Shown: positions 35,541 to 48,293 of the stretch, piece by piece
How the letters are laid out: every line of letters begins with the position of its first letter
Numbering within the stretch: position 1 is the stretch's first letter
Origin: Ehretia macrophylla
Lineage: Eukaryota > Streptophyta > Magnoliopsida > Boraginales > Ehretiaceae
DNA: 64,000 nt
Assembly (NCBI GenBank): GCA_037974665.1
Contig: CM075770.1
Location: 1,500,501 to 1,564,500 of the forward strand
Direction of reading: 5' to 3'
Program-made: the position numbers and the translations under genes
The notes under the pieces: generated by a model
Databases searched by the model: none
The model's input: only the letters and a program-made list of their open reading frames with translations
Told to the model about the DNA's origin: nothing

Positions 35541-36738
35541 TGTCACATGTCAGTTATCTAGATCTGTACTGTCGTTGTACTCTTCTAACCATCTTGTTAA
35601 TTAGGTCACTCTTTGTTTAAGCACTATATTAGCGATAACTTGTGAATGGTAACTTTGCTCGGGGGGATCAATGCTTTAGGTATATTACCCATTAATTTGT
35701 AGTTTGGCAGAAGTAGATCCCCAGTTTTACTTGCGACAAATTATTATTCTCCTTTTAATTTAGTAGGCATTGGAGTCACTTCTGTGTCAACACGTCTCTT
35801 TCTTCTCTCAATTTACACTCTTCTTCATTTAAGGGTTATGGAAATCATTAGAAGTTATTGTTGTAGGGAAATTTTCCAAAATGTCTGTCGTTTTGGACCG
35901 ATCATGAATTAGTGATGTGTCCTCCACACATACACGTGAGACCCACGCTTCTAGAAAGAGGCAGGCGTTTTGAAAAGCTTCCCATTATTGTAACTAAGAT
36001 CATTGAATGTTTATATTCTTGAAATGTGTCTTGTGTGTAGGTCCCATGTGCACGTGAAGGATACATCACTATTTTCATTATTATTAGCCTAGTGGTTATT
36101 GAGGTGCATATTTATTTGAAGTTTGTGAAAGTGGTGATGAAGATAGATAGATTCGTCGATAATGACGAATGAATTATTAAGGAGGAGTTGATTCCCAATT
36201 TAAGTTTTTGAGCAAAATGCGTACACCCATTGATGTTGTCTACAAACAAAAAAAAAAAAAAAAAAACATGTCATGAAGTTTCAAAATCAATCATTTGGGA
36301 TTATATAATTTGGAAAGCACATGGATACAAGATTCTCACCAGTTAACCATTTTTTTTTTTCTTTCTTTAGGCCATAATCCAGTTAACAACCATTGGAAAA
36401 AGACAATTGCATGTAGTTGGAGTATTCCATTATCACTCAAAACGCACACTTGTGGAAACACTCATCTCCTTACATTGAATTATAAGGCTTAGATCACAGC
36501 TTGATAGTTGTTGGCTCGAGAGAAAAAAGAATTTCTACATGTTTAAACATGATGATGTTTCATAATTTTAAGTGCGCTTAACTAAAACAAATTAAATAGA
36601 ATAAGTGGTATCGATTATATAAATTAATAATATCAATTATAATAAATTGATTATCAGATATTATACGGACCGTGGAACATAGCAGCCTCTTGTTGACTGA
36701 TGAGCCCCCAACAACCTCAACTTGCTGACTGATAATCT
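35541..36738. other. 3' UTR of the Alfin-like gene and intergenic DNA
   Basis: The first part is probably the Alfin-like 3' UTR. The rest has no credible gene and no recognisable mobile element; there is an A-run at about 36247-36266 and AT-rich sequence. A weak TATA-like AAAATATAG near 36740 may belong to the threonine synthase gene. Confidence 0.5.
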
Positions 36739-36775
36739 AAAATATAGATTCTCGAACTCTTGCATGCTCTATTAA

Positions 36776-38407
<1,632 letters not shown>

Positions 38408-40490
38408 ACCACAGCAAGCTGTGCTCATGTATTACGACCCTCTTTTTCCTTTTATTCTGTGAACTAATTATAGCTGTTGTTTTCTGTGAACATTTTAGTT
38501 GGCTTGAATGTTACCAAGGCGACAATAATAAGCTGTTTCAGCATTTTGTAGACTGAAGAGAGGTGGTTTTGAGGAATTAGATTTTTGAATTATTAAATAT
38601 GGTTTATTTTCCTTCAAATTGCGCCCTTGCTTTCTGTATTATCGTCTTTAAGCTTCGAAACTTATACCAGTCCTCTATGCTGTGTGCAAGATATCATTGT
38701 TGACTATTTCAATTACTCCATGCTTTCTTCTCGTTCTGAAATATATGGCTTTATTTGTTTCAATTTTGGTCTCATATATAGGCAGCCATTTGAAGATTAA
38801 CTAACAAAAGTTGGAGTCATTTTTTTCCTGAAATCATGATTCTCATATTGTTTTACTAGTGAAGTTTCAATACTAGCAGAAGTAGGCATCATTTCTTGAA
38901 ATAAAGCCAAGAAGGTTTACCTTAGTGTTACATCCGTATTAGGTTTGTGAGAAATTCTTCACTTCATGTCACTATTGTGTTGTGATGCTCAAAAAAGTAT
39001 CAGGAACAAGTCACTTCTTTTTTGTACGTGTGTGTGTGAGAAAGGGGTTGGGGTGGTTGCGGATTGAGGGAAAACATAGTATAGGTGGATATTATGCCTA
39101 CATAACTCGTAGGACAAATTAGGAAAAAACCTTCAAGCATTGCAGTGTAGTAAAAATCAGACTGTTGGGCTATGCTCCCACAGACTTGCCAACGGATTGC
39201 CTGCCTTGTGCTGGTATTCATCTCAATATGTCAGTTGGTCGAACCTGAGACAAAATTGATTGTGGGGTAGCGACATCAGGTAACAGATATGATTAGTTGA
39301 GAATGGTTTCAGCCTGTGTGATTATCGTAGAATTGTGAGACCTTCAGTAGCAGATTAGCTTTCTTCTCGTAAGTTTTCCAATAATACTCCTGTCTGATGG
39401 TGCTTTTCCGAAGGGGCATTGCCATTCTCACTCAATAAAATCCCTTGTTTCAAGCGTTAGGGTTGAATCAATTAGTTTGCTTCTTCTCCTTTATTTACCG
39501 CAGATTAACTAGAGACAGATGTGCATCTTGCAGAAACATATGCCTTTTCTAGTGAAACTTGGATTTCATTATTGTTAGCTGCATGCTTTTGGGTTCTTTT
39601 TACCTTCCGATTTAACGCTCAGTGTATATGAACTTCTCAGCTTTTGAGCTAGTTGTTCCAGTAATGAATGTAGACTTGAAGTCTAACTTAGCTTAGAATA
39701 GATTGCCATATTTTGAAGTATTAATCCACTGGTGGATTTGAAGATTTGTTGAAGAAAGATATGGACATGGATACAGGTATACAAAGCAATTGAAAAAAAA
39801 TTGTAGATTGTTGAAGAGCTTTCATGGTGCTGTTATTGTCTATGCTTTTACTCAGAAACATTTAGTCTCCCTAACCGAATTTGTTGCCCATCCCCTTCTC
39901 TCTCACCCCCATTTTGTGCTATTGTTAGAACCGTGTGTGTTTTTTTTTTTTATAGAAACATTTAGACAAGACCTAACTTGTATAGAGTTAATAGAGAAGA
40001 TGACTCTCAACAGGAATTAGTGGTGTTCATTAGATCTATCTAGCCAAACTCATCTAGTAGGACAAGGCCTGATTTAGTTTGGTTTGGTCCAGTTAAAACA
40101 ATGTGTTCTTTTGAAAGATCAAAGAACAGTCATGCAACTCATCAAGCATTCTAATTGGTGGATTGGGTGAATCATTCGCGTTAAATAACTAATTTCACTG
40201 GCGAGCCACTCAATCATTTTGTACTCTTTCTTTTCTTACCGGGAAAGTCCTTTAGGCTCACGTAAAGTTCACATCAAAATTGTCAAATTTTAAAATACAT
40301 GGCCTTGTACAAAGAAGGTATGGTCAACAATTGTCAAATACCAAAATGCATAATCCGGTACGAAAAAAGGTATGGTCCGGGTCTGGGTGAATTTCATTCT
40401 TACATCTAGAAGTGTCCACGCCACAACAATTGTGCCAAAAACCATGTACATTCACGGAGTGCCCAGTTCTGTTGCTCCAAATCTGCTCAT
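38408..40490. other. 3' UTR of threonine synthase and intergenic DNA
   Basis: The first 200 bases or so are presumably the threonine synthase 3' UTR. Beyond that I see no gene. A 5'-truncated LINE tail lies at 39950-40090; otherwise nothing recognisable. Confidence 0.55.
39950..40090 (+). mobile_element. 5'-truncated RTE-type LINE tail
   Basis: The sequence from TTTAGACAAGACCTAACTTG to the GGTTT-type tail (TAGTTTGGTTTGG) aligns with the last 140 bases of the LINE copy at 12560-12710: RQDL.CIELIEKMTLNRN in this copy against RRDLACMELIEEMTLDRN there. It is a short, old, dead 3' fragment. Confidence 0.8.
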
Positions 40491-40498
40491 CATTTTCC

Positions 40499-40506
40499 TA
40501 TATAAA
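40499..40506 (+). promoter_or_regulatory. TATA box of the DIR1-like gene
   Basis: TATATAAA in CTATATAAACC, 100 bp before the start codon. Transcription would begin near 40530, giving a leader of about 65-70 nt. Confidence 0.65.
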
Positions 40507-40598
40507 CCACTACTTGCTTACCCCAGACATGCACAAAGCGAGCACAATTCACTCCGAGCATTTAGAGAACACCTTTGTTGACGATCCTTTGCTCCGAC

Positions 40599-40910
40599 AT
40601 GGAGTCGTATCAGAAATTTGCAGTTGTGACACTTTTGTTGGTAACAGCAATTGCCTGCAGACTCGAAGTGTCCAATGCACAAACCATTTGCAACATGCCT
40701 GCAGAGGGTCTGATGGCATGCAGGCCAGCAGTGACACCACCTAACCCACCCCCACCTTCAGCCACATGCTGCTCTGCACTCTCACATGCAAACATGCGAT
40801 GCCTTTGCTCTTACAAGAACTCTAGTTGGTTGCCTTCTCTTGGCATCGACCCGAATCTTGCCTTGCAGCTCCCTGACAAGTGCAGACTCCCTCATCCACC
40901 CCATTGCTGA
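40599..40910 (+). CDS. DIR1: DIR1-like non-specific lipid transfer protein
   Basis: A small secreted eight-cysteine protein of the type that binds lipids in the apoplast; DIR1 in Arabidopsis is needed for long-distance signalling in systemic acquired resistance. 103 residues, no intron. Residues 1-27 form a signal peptide (hydrophobic VVTLLLVTAIA, cut predicted after SNA), leaving 76 residues, close to mature DIR1. The mature cysteines are at 31, 41, 57-58, 68, 70, 95 and 103, giving the C...C...CC...CXC...C...C pattern. The CLCSYKNSSWLPSLGIDP segment strongly resembles DIR1 (CLCGYKNSPWLGSFGVDP as I recall it), and a proline-rich PNPPPPSATCC occupies the place of DIR1's Pro motif. The ATG at 40599 was chosen because it starts the signal peptide and follows the TATA box at 40499 at a normal distance. 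Direct orthology to DIR1, rather than to a DIR1-like paralogue, is not shown. Confidence 0.88.
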   Translation: MESYQKFAVVTLLLVTAIACRLEVSNAQTICNMPAEGLMACRPAVTPPNPPPPSATCCSALSHANMRCLCSYKNSSWLPSLGIDPNLALQLPDKCRLPHPPHC

Positions 40911-42418
40911 AGTAAATAGCACACAAGTATGGAACTTGTAATGCTTCTCTGTGGCTTATGCAAGACTTTGTATCTAATGGTGCAACCTTTCTTTGCTCCT
41001 TGTTGCTAAGTTATTTTCAAAGTTCACCTATATATGTTGTGTATTAAATGTGTGTCACGAAATTAACAATCTACCACCACCTTTGTTCCTTCTTTTGGAA
41101 GAAGATAAAAAAGGTAGAGAGATGCCCTCGTTTACTTATTATTGTTAAGTCTGGTTTTTGCTTTCATTGTAATAAAAAGAATATACTGTGTTAAAAGTGT
41201 TTTTTTTTTCTTTGTTTTTTAATCACGGGGAATTTACCCTGAGCAGCCTTTTGAGCTTACATCAGAGTGTCAAATTTCATGACACGTGATTCTTTGGAGG
41301 ATTTTGGAGCAAATGATGTCATCTAGAGTAGACATAATTTAAGATAGTTAAACACAAGACTTGTTCAGACTAATACAAAAAAAATTAGTTTCCTAACCCA
41401 TCAAATTCAACATGAAAAACTTTCTCGTCCACAATTTATAAATTCGACCATTAGACTAACTCTTTAAAATTGTGCCGTAACTAATAATTGCTCAAAGCAC
41501 TTGTCATTTTTTTTTCTTTCAAAGAGATTTATTATCATTGTCCTTTCCATTTGCCAAAAGCTTTCCCTATTCACTTTTCACTTTCCTAACTGGAATCCGA
41601 GGCTGATATCTAAAGGAGATACAAGTGTTGATGAAATAAAAATTGGGGAATTATGAAAAGGATCAAAGTTTAAAAACTAGTCTTGAGCAAATATCTACAA
41701 ATTGGTGATATTTTTCCTTGTATGAAAATGGTCAACCTGCAACCCCAACTACGACCAACAACTATAATTGACCTTAATTCTCTCCCTTTCTATCTCCAAT
41801 TTAAATAAGACAGCTAATGTACAAATAAAAAGTTGGTAAAAATCGCATAAACAACACAACCAAGAGTTAACAAAAATGATAGTAGTAAGTTGTTATACTC
41901 AAAAATTTTAAGTTCAAATAACAATTAAGGCTTCTATCATACAAAACAAAGAAAAAATCGCACAAACACAAGTTACACAATGCTTGATACCACATTACCA
42001 CAGGATATGATATATATGATCACATATCCTGTCTTTGAACTCTAAATACTACTAATACATTAGAATGATGATAAACTCTATTATCTGCAAAATTAAGAGA
42101 AAGATCTTGCCACATTTGAACTCTTAATATTCACGAACTTCAAAGATAAATATACGTCCATTTTATAGTATTTACTACCCGTAATCTTATTTTCTCTAAG
42201 AAAATAATATTTTTATAACTCGAATCACTCTAGTCACACAAATCAAAATCTTATTCTTGATAATATAAACAAAAATTTCTCACTCGAAAACATCAAATCT
42301 TCCCCTATACACCATTTTAATTAACTTTGTATACAATCAACCGAAGGAAAAAAAACTAATAAATAAATGATAAAAGTCAAATGGTTAAAAACGAAAAAAA
42401 AAAAAGGAAAAACTTAAA
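40911..42418. other. Intergenic DNA between the DIR1-like gene and the proline-rich gene
   Basis: Convergent gene ends flank this stretch, so it holds two 3' UTRs and spacer. The only structure seen is a hairpin-forming palindrome at 42000-42032. No gene or clear mobile element. Confidence 0.5.
42000..42032. repeat. Short inverted repeat
   Basis: Ten-base arms, ACAGGATATG and CATATCCTGT, pair perfectly around a 13-base loop. It lies about 390 bp beyond the stop codon of the minus-strand gene. Meaning unknown. Confidence 0.7.
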
Positions 42419-44317
42419 TCAGACATTACTTGGGCCTGAATTTGGGCCTAGATTGGACAAACCCAATTCATGTTTCTTCATGGAATTCATCTTCTCGAGC
42501 TTCAGCCCAGCCCGAAATCTTGAGATGAAGCGCTCAGCTTTGGTGTCCACGTCGGGGCTGGGACAGAACATTGGCGACGGCGGAAACGGCGGCGCACCAC
42601 CGCCTCCCGCCGCCGCAGCAGTCGGCGTGGCATCTGAATCCACGTCACTTGGGTCCGGAGACTCACTGGAAATGCTGTCTACCCTCACGTAGTCACCCTG
42701 CACCGCAAACTTCCACGCTGGCTTGTAGAACGGCGGCGGAGGTGGCGGCGGCGGCGGAATGGATCTGAATGGTGATTCTCCGCCGCTGTTGGTGTTCTCA
42801 TCTACGCTCTCGAAACTCTTTATTTTGATGGGCTTCGAAGGTTTTCCGGTTGTGGTGGTGCTGGCGGATGCTGTAATCTGAGATGTGGGTTTTGGTTCAC
42901 ACGCCGTCGCGATCGGTTGTGGAGCTGGGGATGGGATGGGAGTTTTAACGGTGATGGTTTGAGTTCTTTTTCTTTTTTCTTTCTTAGATGTGAACAGGTT
43001 GTGGAAAACGGAAGGTGGTGGCGGCGGCGGTGGTGGCGGGGGTGGCGGCGGGGATGGTGGTGGGAGCTGAAAATGAAGAGCAGGTGGGTGAGATTGATGC
43101 ATTAAAGAATCCATATTCTCAACGCTCTTTTGCCTTTGCTTCTTCTTCTTCTTATGATAAAACGAATTCAAAAACTCCTTAGTTGCGCTTGCCCCGCTTC
43201 TTTTCTTGTCGCTTTTTCTTTTGTTTTGCTCGGCCGCCGCAGGCAGTGGAGGTGGCGGCGGAGGTGGTGGAGGTGGAGGTGTCCTTGGTGACTCAATGGG
43301 TTTGTTTTCTTCCACCTCATTGTCCCTTTTCTTCCTTCTTCTCTCCCTTTTACGTGCAACACTTTGATACGTTTCCTGAGGCTCAAACGCCGCAGCAGAC
43401 GGCGAAAGAGGTGGCGGAGGTGAAGGCGTCATTGGTGGCTCAATGGCTTTGATGTCTTCCACCGCATTGTCCTTTCTCTTGCTTCTTCTCTCTCTTTTAC
43501 GCGCAACACTCTGATATGTTTGCTTTGGCTCAGCTAGTGGCAGCGGTGGCGGCAGAGACGGTGGTGATGGTGGCAGAGGAGGAGATGAAGGTACTGCTGG
43601 TGGTGGTGGTGGATCATACGCAACTTCCTTTGCTGGACTCACAACCTTGTCCACTTGAACAACATTCTTGAATTCTGCCACCTGCGACTCTTGCACCTCT
43701 TTCCAGCTACGGCGGCGATAAAGCTGACCGCCACCACCGGAGTCAGAACGCCGATAAATCTCGACACGGGTATCATCGTAAAACCGCCAAGGATCGTCAT
43801 TGTAGGCAGCTAATTCAGTAGACCATCCGCCACGCAGATCAGGGTAGGAGCTATAAGTCCGCCTCAACCCACCACCAAGTGGAGTTGATGGATTCGGATT
43901 TTGGCCATCAAGAGTCGAAGGATAATCATACCATTGATATGTTCTTGAATTTAATCTCTTGATTTCATCTCTAGATCGAAATTCATCAAACCTCGTACGA
44001 GTACTACTAGTACGAGGACTGTCTTCATTCTTGTTTCTGCTTAGGAAACCAAAGACTAAAGCAAATAGTACTAAAACTATGTTGATATTGTCCCAACTTT
44101 TCTTCACGTTGCTTGGTCTAAAGATTTGACTTGTAAATGTAAGAGTTGAAGGAACCACAAAGACTAGGAAGAATATGGCAGTTACCAGTAGAAGTATGAG
44201 CAATAGTCCAGAGCTGAAGAAGATGGATGACACACGGTGGCGAAAGCGATCCACGCGGCGGAGATCGGTGGTGTTTTGTTCCCAGAATGGTGTCCAATCT
44301 TCCCCATCTTCTTCCAT
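42419..44317 (-). CDS. Proline-rich membrane protein, DUF4408/DUF761 type
   Basis: Single-exon gene of 632 residues with no known biochemical role. From the N-terminus: a short acidic head, two hydrophobic segments (about 33-56 and 77-92; GLLLILLLVTAIFFLVFVV and INIVLVLFALVFGFL), then a long charged, proline-rich body with several runs of 8-14 prolines, and a C-terminal DUF761-type motif (TKAERFISRFRAGLKLEKM). This arrangement is that of the plant family often annotated as hydroxyproline-rich or formin-like; there is no FH2 domain, so formin is not a correct name. The body holds two copies of a unit around TYQSVARKRERR followed by KDN/RDN and VE. No signal peptide cut is obvious, so the proline-rich part probably faces the cytosol. 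The start at 44317 is the first ATG after an upstream TATA-like sequence. Coding GC content is much higher than that of the flanks. Confidence 0.8.
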   Translation of the reverse strand: MEEDGEDWTPFWEQNTTDLRRVDRFRHRVSSIFFSSGLLLILLLVTAIFFLVFVVPSTLTFTSQIFRPSNVKKSWDNINIVLVLFALVFGFLSRNKNEDSPRTSSTRTRFDEFRSRDEIKRLNSRTYQWYDYPSTLDGQNPNPSTPLGGGLRRTYSSYPDLRGGWSTELAAYNDDPWRFYDDTRVEIYRRSDSGGGGQLYRRRSWKEVQESQVAEFKNVVQVDKVVSPAKEVAYDPPPPPAVPSSPPLPPSPPSLPPPLPLAEPKQTYQSVARKRERRSKRKDNAVEDIKAIEPPMTPSPPPPLSPSAAAFEPQETYQSVARKRERRRKKRDNEVEENKPIESPRTPPPPPPPPPPPLPAAAEQNKRKSDKKRSGASATKEFLNSFYHKKKKKQRQKSVENMDSLMHQSHPPALHFQLPPPSPPPPPPPPPPPPPSVFHNLFTSKKEKRKRTQTITVKTPIPSPAPQPIATACEPKPTSQITASASTTTTGKPSKPIKIKSFESVDENTNSGGESPFRSIPPPPPPPPPFYKPAWKFAVQGDYVRVDSISSESPDPSDVDSDATPTAAAAGGGGAPPFPPSPMFCPSPDVDTKAERFISRFRAGLKLEKMNSMKKHELGLSNLGPNSGPSNV

Positions 44318-44484
44318 GATTTGTATGTTTGGTTATTTAGTTGCTTTTTGATAATAGATGAAGAGCTGGAGGAGCGCTTTCTGCTTTTGCTTTTTGGTTT
44401 GTCAACTTTGTTTCTAAAGCTGCTGTTGTTGTTAGGCCCTTGGCTTTGTAATTTCCTTTTCTGCTTGCAAAGAGTAATTAATAC

Positions 44485-44495
44485 ATATATATAAA
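44485..44495 (-). promoter_or_regulatory. Likely TATA box of the proline-rich gene
   Basis: TTTATATATAT on the minus strand, about 170 bp upstream of the start codon. It would place the start of transcription near 44455. Confidence 0.4.
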
Positions 44496-46059
44496 GACGA
44501 TAACGCCGTGTTTACAAGAGTAAGGTAGAATGGTCAAAAATAATTTTAATTAAATTTGCGCCTTTTCAAGCTAAGAGTCATCTTTGAGCTGTTGTAATTA
44601 GAAAAAGTTTGCTTAATAAAAATGGTTACAATATTATCACGTATTATTAATTTATTATTTTGCGAAACTATATTGCCATTACAGTTTTAAAGCCCAGTCA
44701 ACTTATTAGATAGGGTTTGAAGTTTGGAAATGGAGTAGTTGTGCAGATTGTTTATTGTTAATTTTGGTCATAATATCCACATTTATTAAGCATATGAATG
44801 ATAATAACGTAACGTCACATGTTAGCCTCTGTTCTAAGCATGACAACCCAATCAATAACGCGTTTTTTTTTTTTTTTTCTAAGTATGCATTTGTTGTATC
44901 GACCAGAAAGAACATTTTTGACCATGTTTTGGATCAAGCTAATGATTGATAATTGCAAAATTGCAAAGCAACTTAGTTGTCTAGCAAGGAAGGGAACAAG
45001 CACGTCATTTTCTCAACATTTCCAAGTGACCTTATAATCCATTTCACATTACGTTTTGTCATAGTAAATTAGAAAAAAAAAAAAAAAAAACCTCTGATAA
45101 CAAATTTAACTTATCAACTAGACATGGGTTCAAATTTTTGTGTAATCTGGTGTAATAATAGATTTATCATTGTGTAATCTGAAATTCATTGATTTAAGTA
45201 GTGAAATAACATCTTACTAAACTGTAATGTAAAATTAAGTGTAATAGAATTTCAAATAGATAATAAGCTCATTTATTTCTTATGGATCGTCGTATTCATC
45301 CAGTTTGGGATGCGAGTCATCTATCTTGATTTTTACCTTCACAATAAGAGAGAGTACCACTTGAAAAATCATATTAGCAGAAAAAAAAAAAAAAAAAAAA
45401 AAAAGAAGCTTGCTTTTCATTTGGTTTTGACACTTGCCAGATCTTTCTTTAGACAAATAAGTGATTTTACTTATTCAATTACTGCATTTTCTGGGATTTG
45501 AAGCAACAAAATGCATGTTTGTTCCTCTTGGTGATGTCAATATACGAGCTGGCAATTAGGCTGCCCGTAGACTAAAGACTTCATACTTCACCTAACTCTC
45601 TTGACTTGCGTCTTTTCCAGATGGAAATTTTTGCAAGTAACCAAAACAAGCAACAATCAGATCTAAAACTGGGAAAGCCAAGGCCAAACGCGTTTTTTCT
45701 TCTATCACGGGTCTTCTCATGAATAATTGTAAGCTGTTTCTTATCTTGAATAAACTATCGATTATTTTTCATATCGTTAAAGATTTCTCATGTCAATTAA
45801 AGAGCTACGGAGGATAAGGAGGACATATATGTTCCTTAAAAATTAAGTGAAATGGTCACTTATTATGACCGAATGTGCTAAATTTGAATTTATGTTCTCC
45901 TATCATAAATTTTATTTGACTCTTGATTAGTTGAACCATGTAGTAACGCCCTGTTGCATATAAAAAAATAAAAAAAAGGACAATGTCTTGCATTAAAAAA
46001 ATAAGAAAACAAAGAGCAGTTGATATACCTATGAAAATGGAGATAGGTCAAGGTTTAAT

Positions 46060-46350
46060 CCTAAATGTGTGAGTTAAGGTCTAATTGTTCTCGAAACACC
46101 TCAATGATAATTATAGGCGAGTAGATGAATAAAAACGTATATTTCTAGAATGATTCCATCTACCTCAGCATCTCCTTAATGAATAAATCTTTTCGGTTGA
46201 GGTTCAATCATATACATGCACATTAAGGCCTAATTGTTCTCCGAGCGCCTCACATTTATCATAACACATGTAATTTGAAAGTGTATTATCTGATAATTAT
46301 AGACGAACAGATGAATAAAAACATTTAGTTTTAGAATGATTCCCTCTACC
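46060..46350. repeat. Diverged direct duplication
   Basis: The segment from about 46065 to 46165 (GGTCTAATTGTTCTC, then CGAGTAGATGAATAAAAAC, then AGAATGATTCCATCTACC) recurs at about 46225-46350 with substitutions and an insert. Neither copy looks coding. Confidence 0.65.
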
Positions 46351-47454
46351 CCTTTTTAGCAGCCTTAGAAAGCACAGTATCTTTCGCAGGAATCATGCCA
46401 AACTAAGCGGCAGGTTGATGTTACTCGTCTGGCATCTTTGGCAAAAGCTTATGACTGTTTATCTTTCACAAAAGGCTTTTGTGGGACATTAGCATTGGAA
46501 AAAAAAAAAAAAAAGACACCACGAGGACTTCAACCATTTTTTGTGACTTCAACCACGAGTTTTTTTATCAAAAAAAAAACCACGAATTTTTTTTGCCAGA
46601 CTGTGATCCCATAGACACGTGAAATAACAAAAGCCTCATGGAAAGAAACGGCTGTAAAGATGATTAATTTGGAAGTGACGACTGGGATGGAGAATTCCAT
46701 CCAAAGAAATTGTTATCAACTATGTCATGCATTATGGAAAATTTATTCCGAACTATGTCATCTATTACCGAAATCTTATTGGATGGTCACTGGTCATTTG
46801 GTCTAGTGGTCTAAAGCGAGAGATCTCAAGATCAAGTTTCGTATGTAACATGTTAAGTGATGTAAAATAACTTAAATATTTCTTAAATAAATAAATAAAA
46901 TTTATTGGATCAATTTAGACTGATAGGTCAGTCTCTCATATAGTTGATAAGACTTACAACTCACGTGTGTGGTCTTATCCGTGTGTGAGAGTATAATGAT
47001 CCTACATAAAGAATTACAACGGGTTTTCCTTCATAATAAACTAGTCTTTATATGGAGGGGAGAATATAGGATTGATTAAGGTGTGGTAAGTGTCGTACTA
47101 AATACTGATAGACGAATGCAGCAGCCAGGAAAAAATGACTATTGTTGGGCCAATGTCGATAGGCTAACACAACACGAGCATCAGCTCTTTAAAGGGGGTG
47201 GTATGTAATAATCTCAGATCTTACTCACAAACGGTGATTCTTAAGTATAAAGGTTCTCCCTCATAATAAATTAGTCTTTTAAATCGGGCTCTTCCCTTAA
47301 ACTCGAATTATTACAGAGAGACTTATATTCGGATTGTCCCAATAATTTCGTTCCATTATGACCTAAAAAAAAAATTTATTATGTCATCCGCTCTTTGGTT
47401 CAAAGAAAAATATTATTTATTTGATAACAACTTCTTCTGATATAGTTTAAAGTA

Positions 47455-47669
47455 GGGAAAATGACATTCAGGTCCCTATCCTTTACGTCTCAAAGAGATC
47501 CTTCAGTTTTTAAAAATATTTTGAGAGGTCCTTCAGTGAAGGGAAGTGTAGTCTTCTTAATAATAATTAAATAAACAAAATAAAAATAATAATTAAAAAT
47601 TGTTAGTATGAGTTTAATAAATCATACACACACAAGGGGTAAAGGATAGGACTTGAATGTCCTTTTCCC
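47455..47669. mobile_element. Short foldback MITE
   Basis: The left end GGGAAAATGACATTCAGG and the right end CTTGAATGTCCTTTTCCC belong to terminal inverted repeats of about 30 bp with some three mismatches, next to TATCCTTTA and TAAAGGATA. The element is 215 bp and I see no convincing target duplication. Confidence 0.75.
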
Positions 47670-47768
47670 GTATAAACATAAGAAATTAATTTCAAGAGAA
47701 TAAAGGTGTTTTTCCAAACTTGGCTTCTGACCAAAAAAATATTAATAATTGGCTAAGGTTGTGCCTAA

Positions 47769-48293
47769 GGGCATCTTTAATAAATATTTTAAAATACAAT
47801 AATTATAACTTTTTAGCAAATATAGAGATTTTAGAAGAAAAAAAAAATAACACCAATGGTACATATAGAACCCCAAATCCAAATTTTTGATGCAAAATTG
47901 TCATGTTTCAACAAATTTAGAGTTCGGGCTCCATTTTGTTCAACAAAATTGTTGAATAAAATGGAGTCCCAAGAAAAAGACAAAAAAATTTAGAGCCCAC
48001 ATGAGTCAATTCTAAATCAGATTTGACCACATAGGTCTTTTCAATAAATCAGATTTGATATCTGATTGACAACTTTAACAAAAAAAATAAAAAAAAATTA
48101 ACAACTTAGACTCAAAAAAATAAAAGGAATGGCGGGTCCCACCATACATATTTAAATTTAGAGCCCCACTGATGATGAATCTTTTTTAAAGCTCCTAAAA
48201 AACACATAAGGCTCTAAATTAGACTCTAAAAAGCAAAGAAACTCTAAATTTATTTTTAGAGCCCCCAATTTAGAATTTCTATTGAAGATGACC
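47769..48293. mobile_element. Foldback MITE with TAA flanks
   Basis: It starts GGGCATCTTTAAT and ends ATTGAAGATGACC, which are inverted copies with a mismatch or two. It is flanked by TAA on both sides, a 3-bp duplication typical of PIF/Harbinger elements. The inside repeats TTTAGAGCCC-like phrases and is otherwise AT-rich. Confidence 0.65.

Noticed and set aside
42571-43452. Plus-strand frames over the proline-rich gene
   Set aside because: Antisense shadows of repeated proline codons; translations are GGA/TGG-type low complexity.
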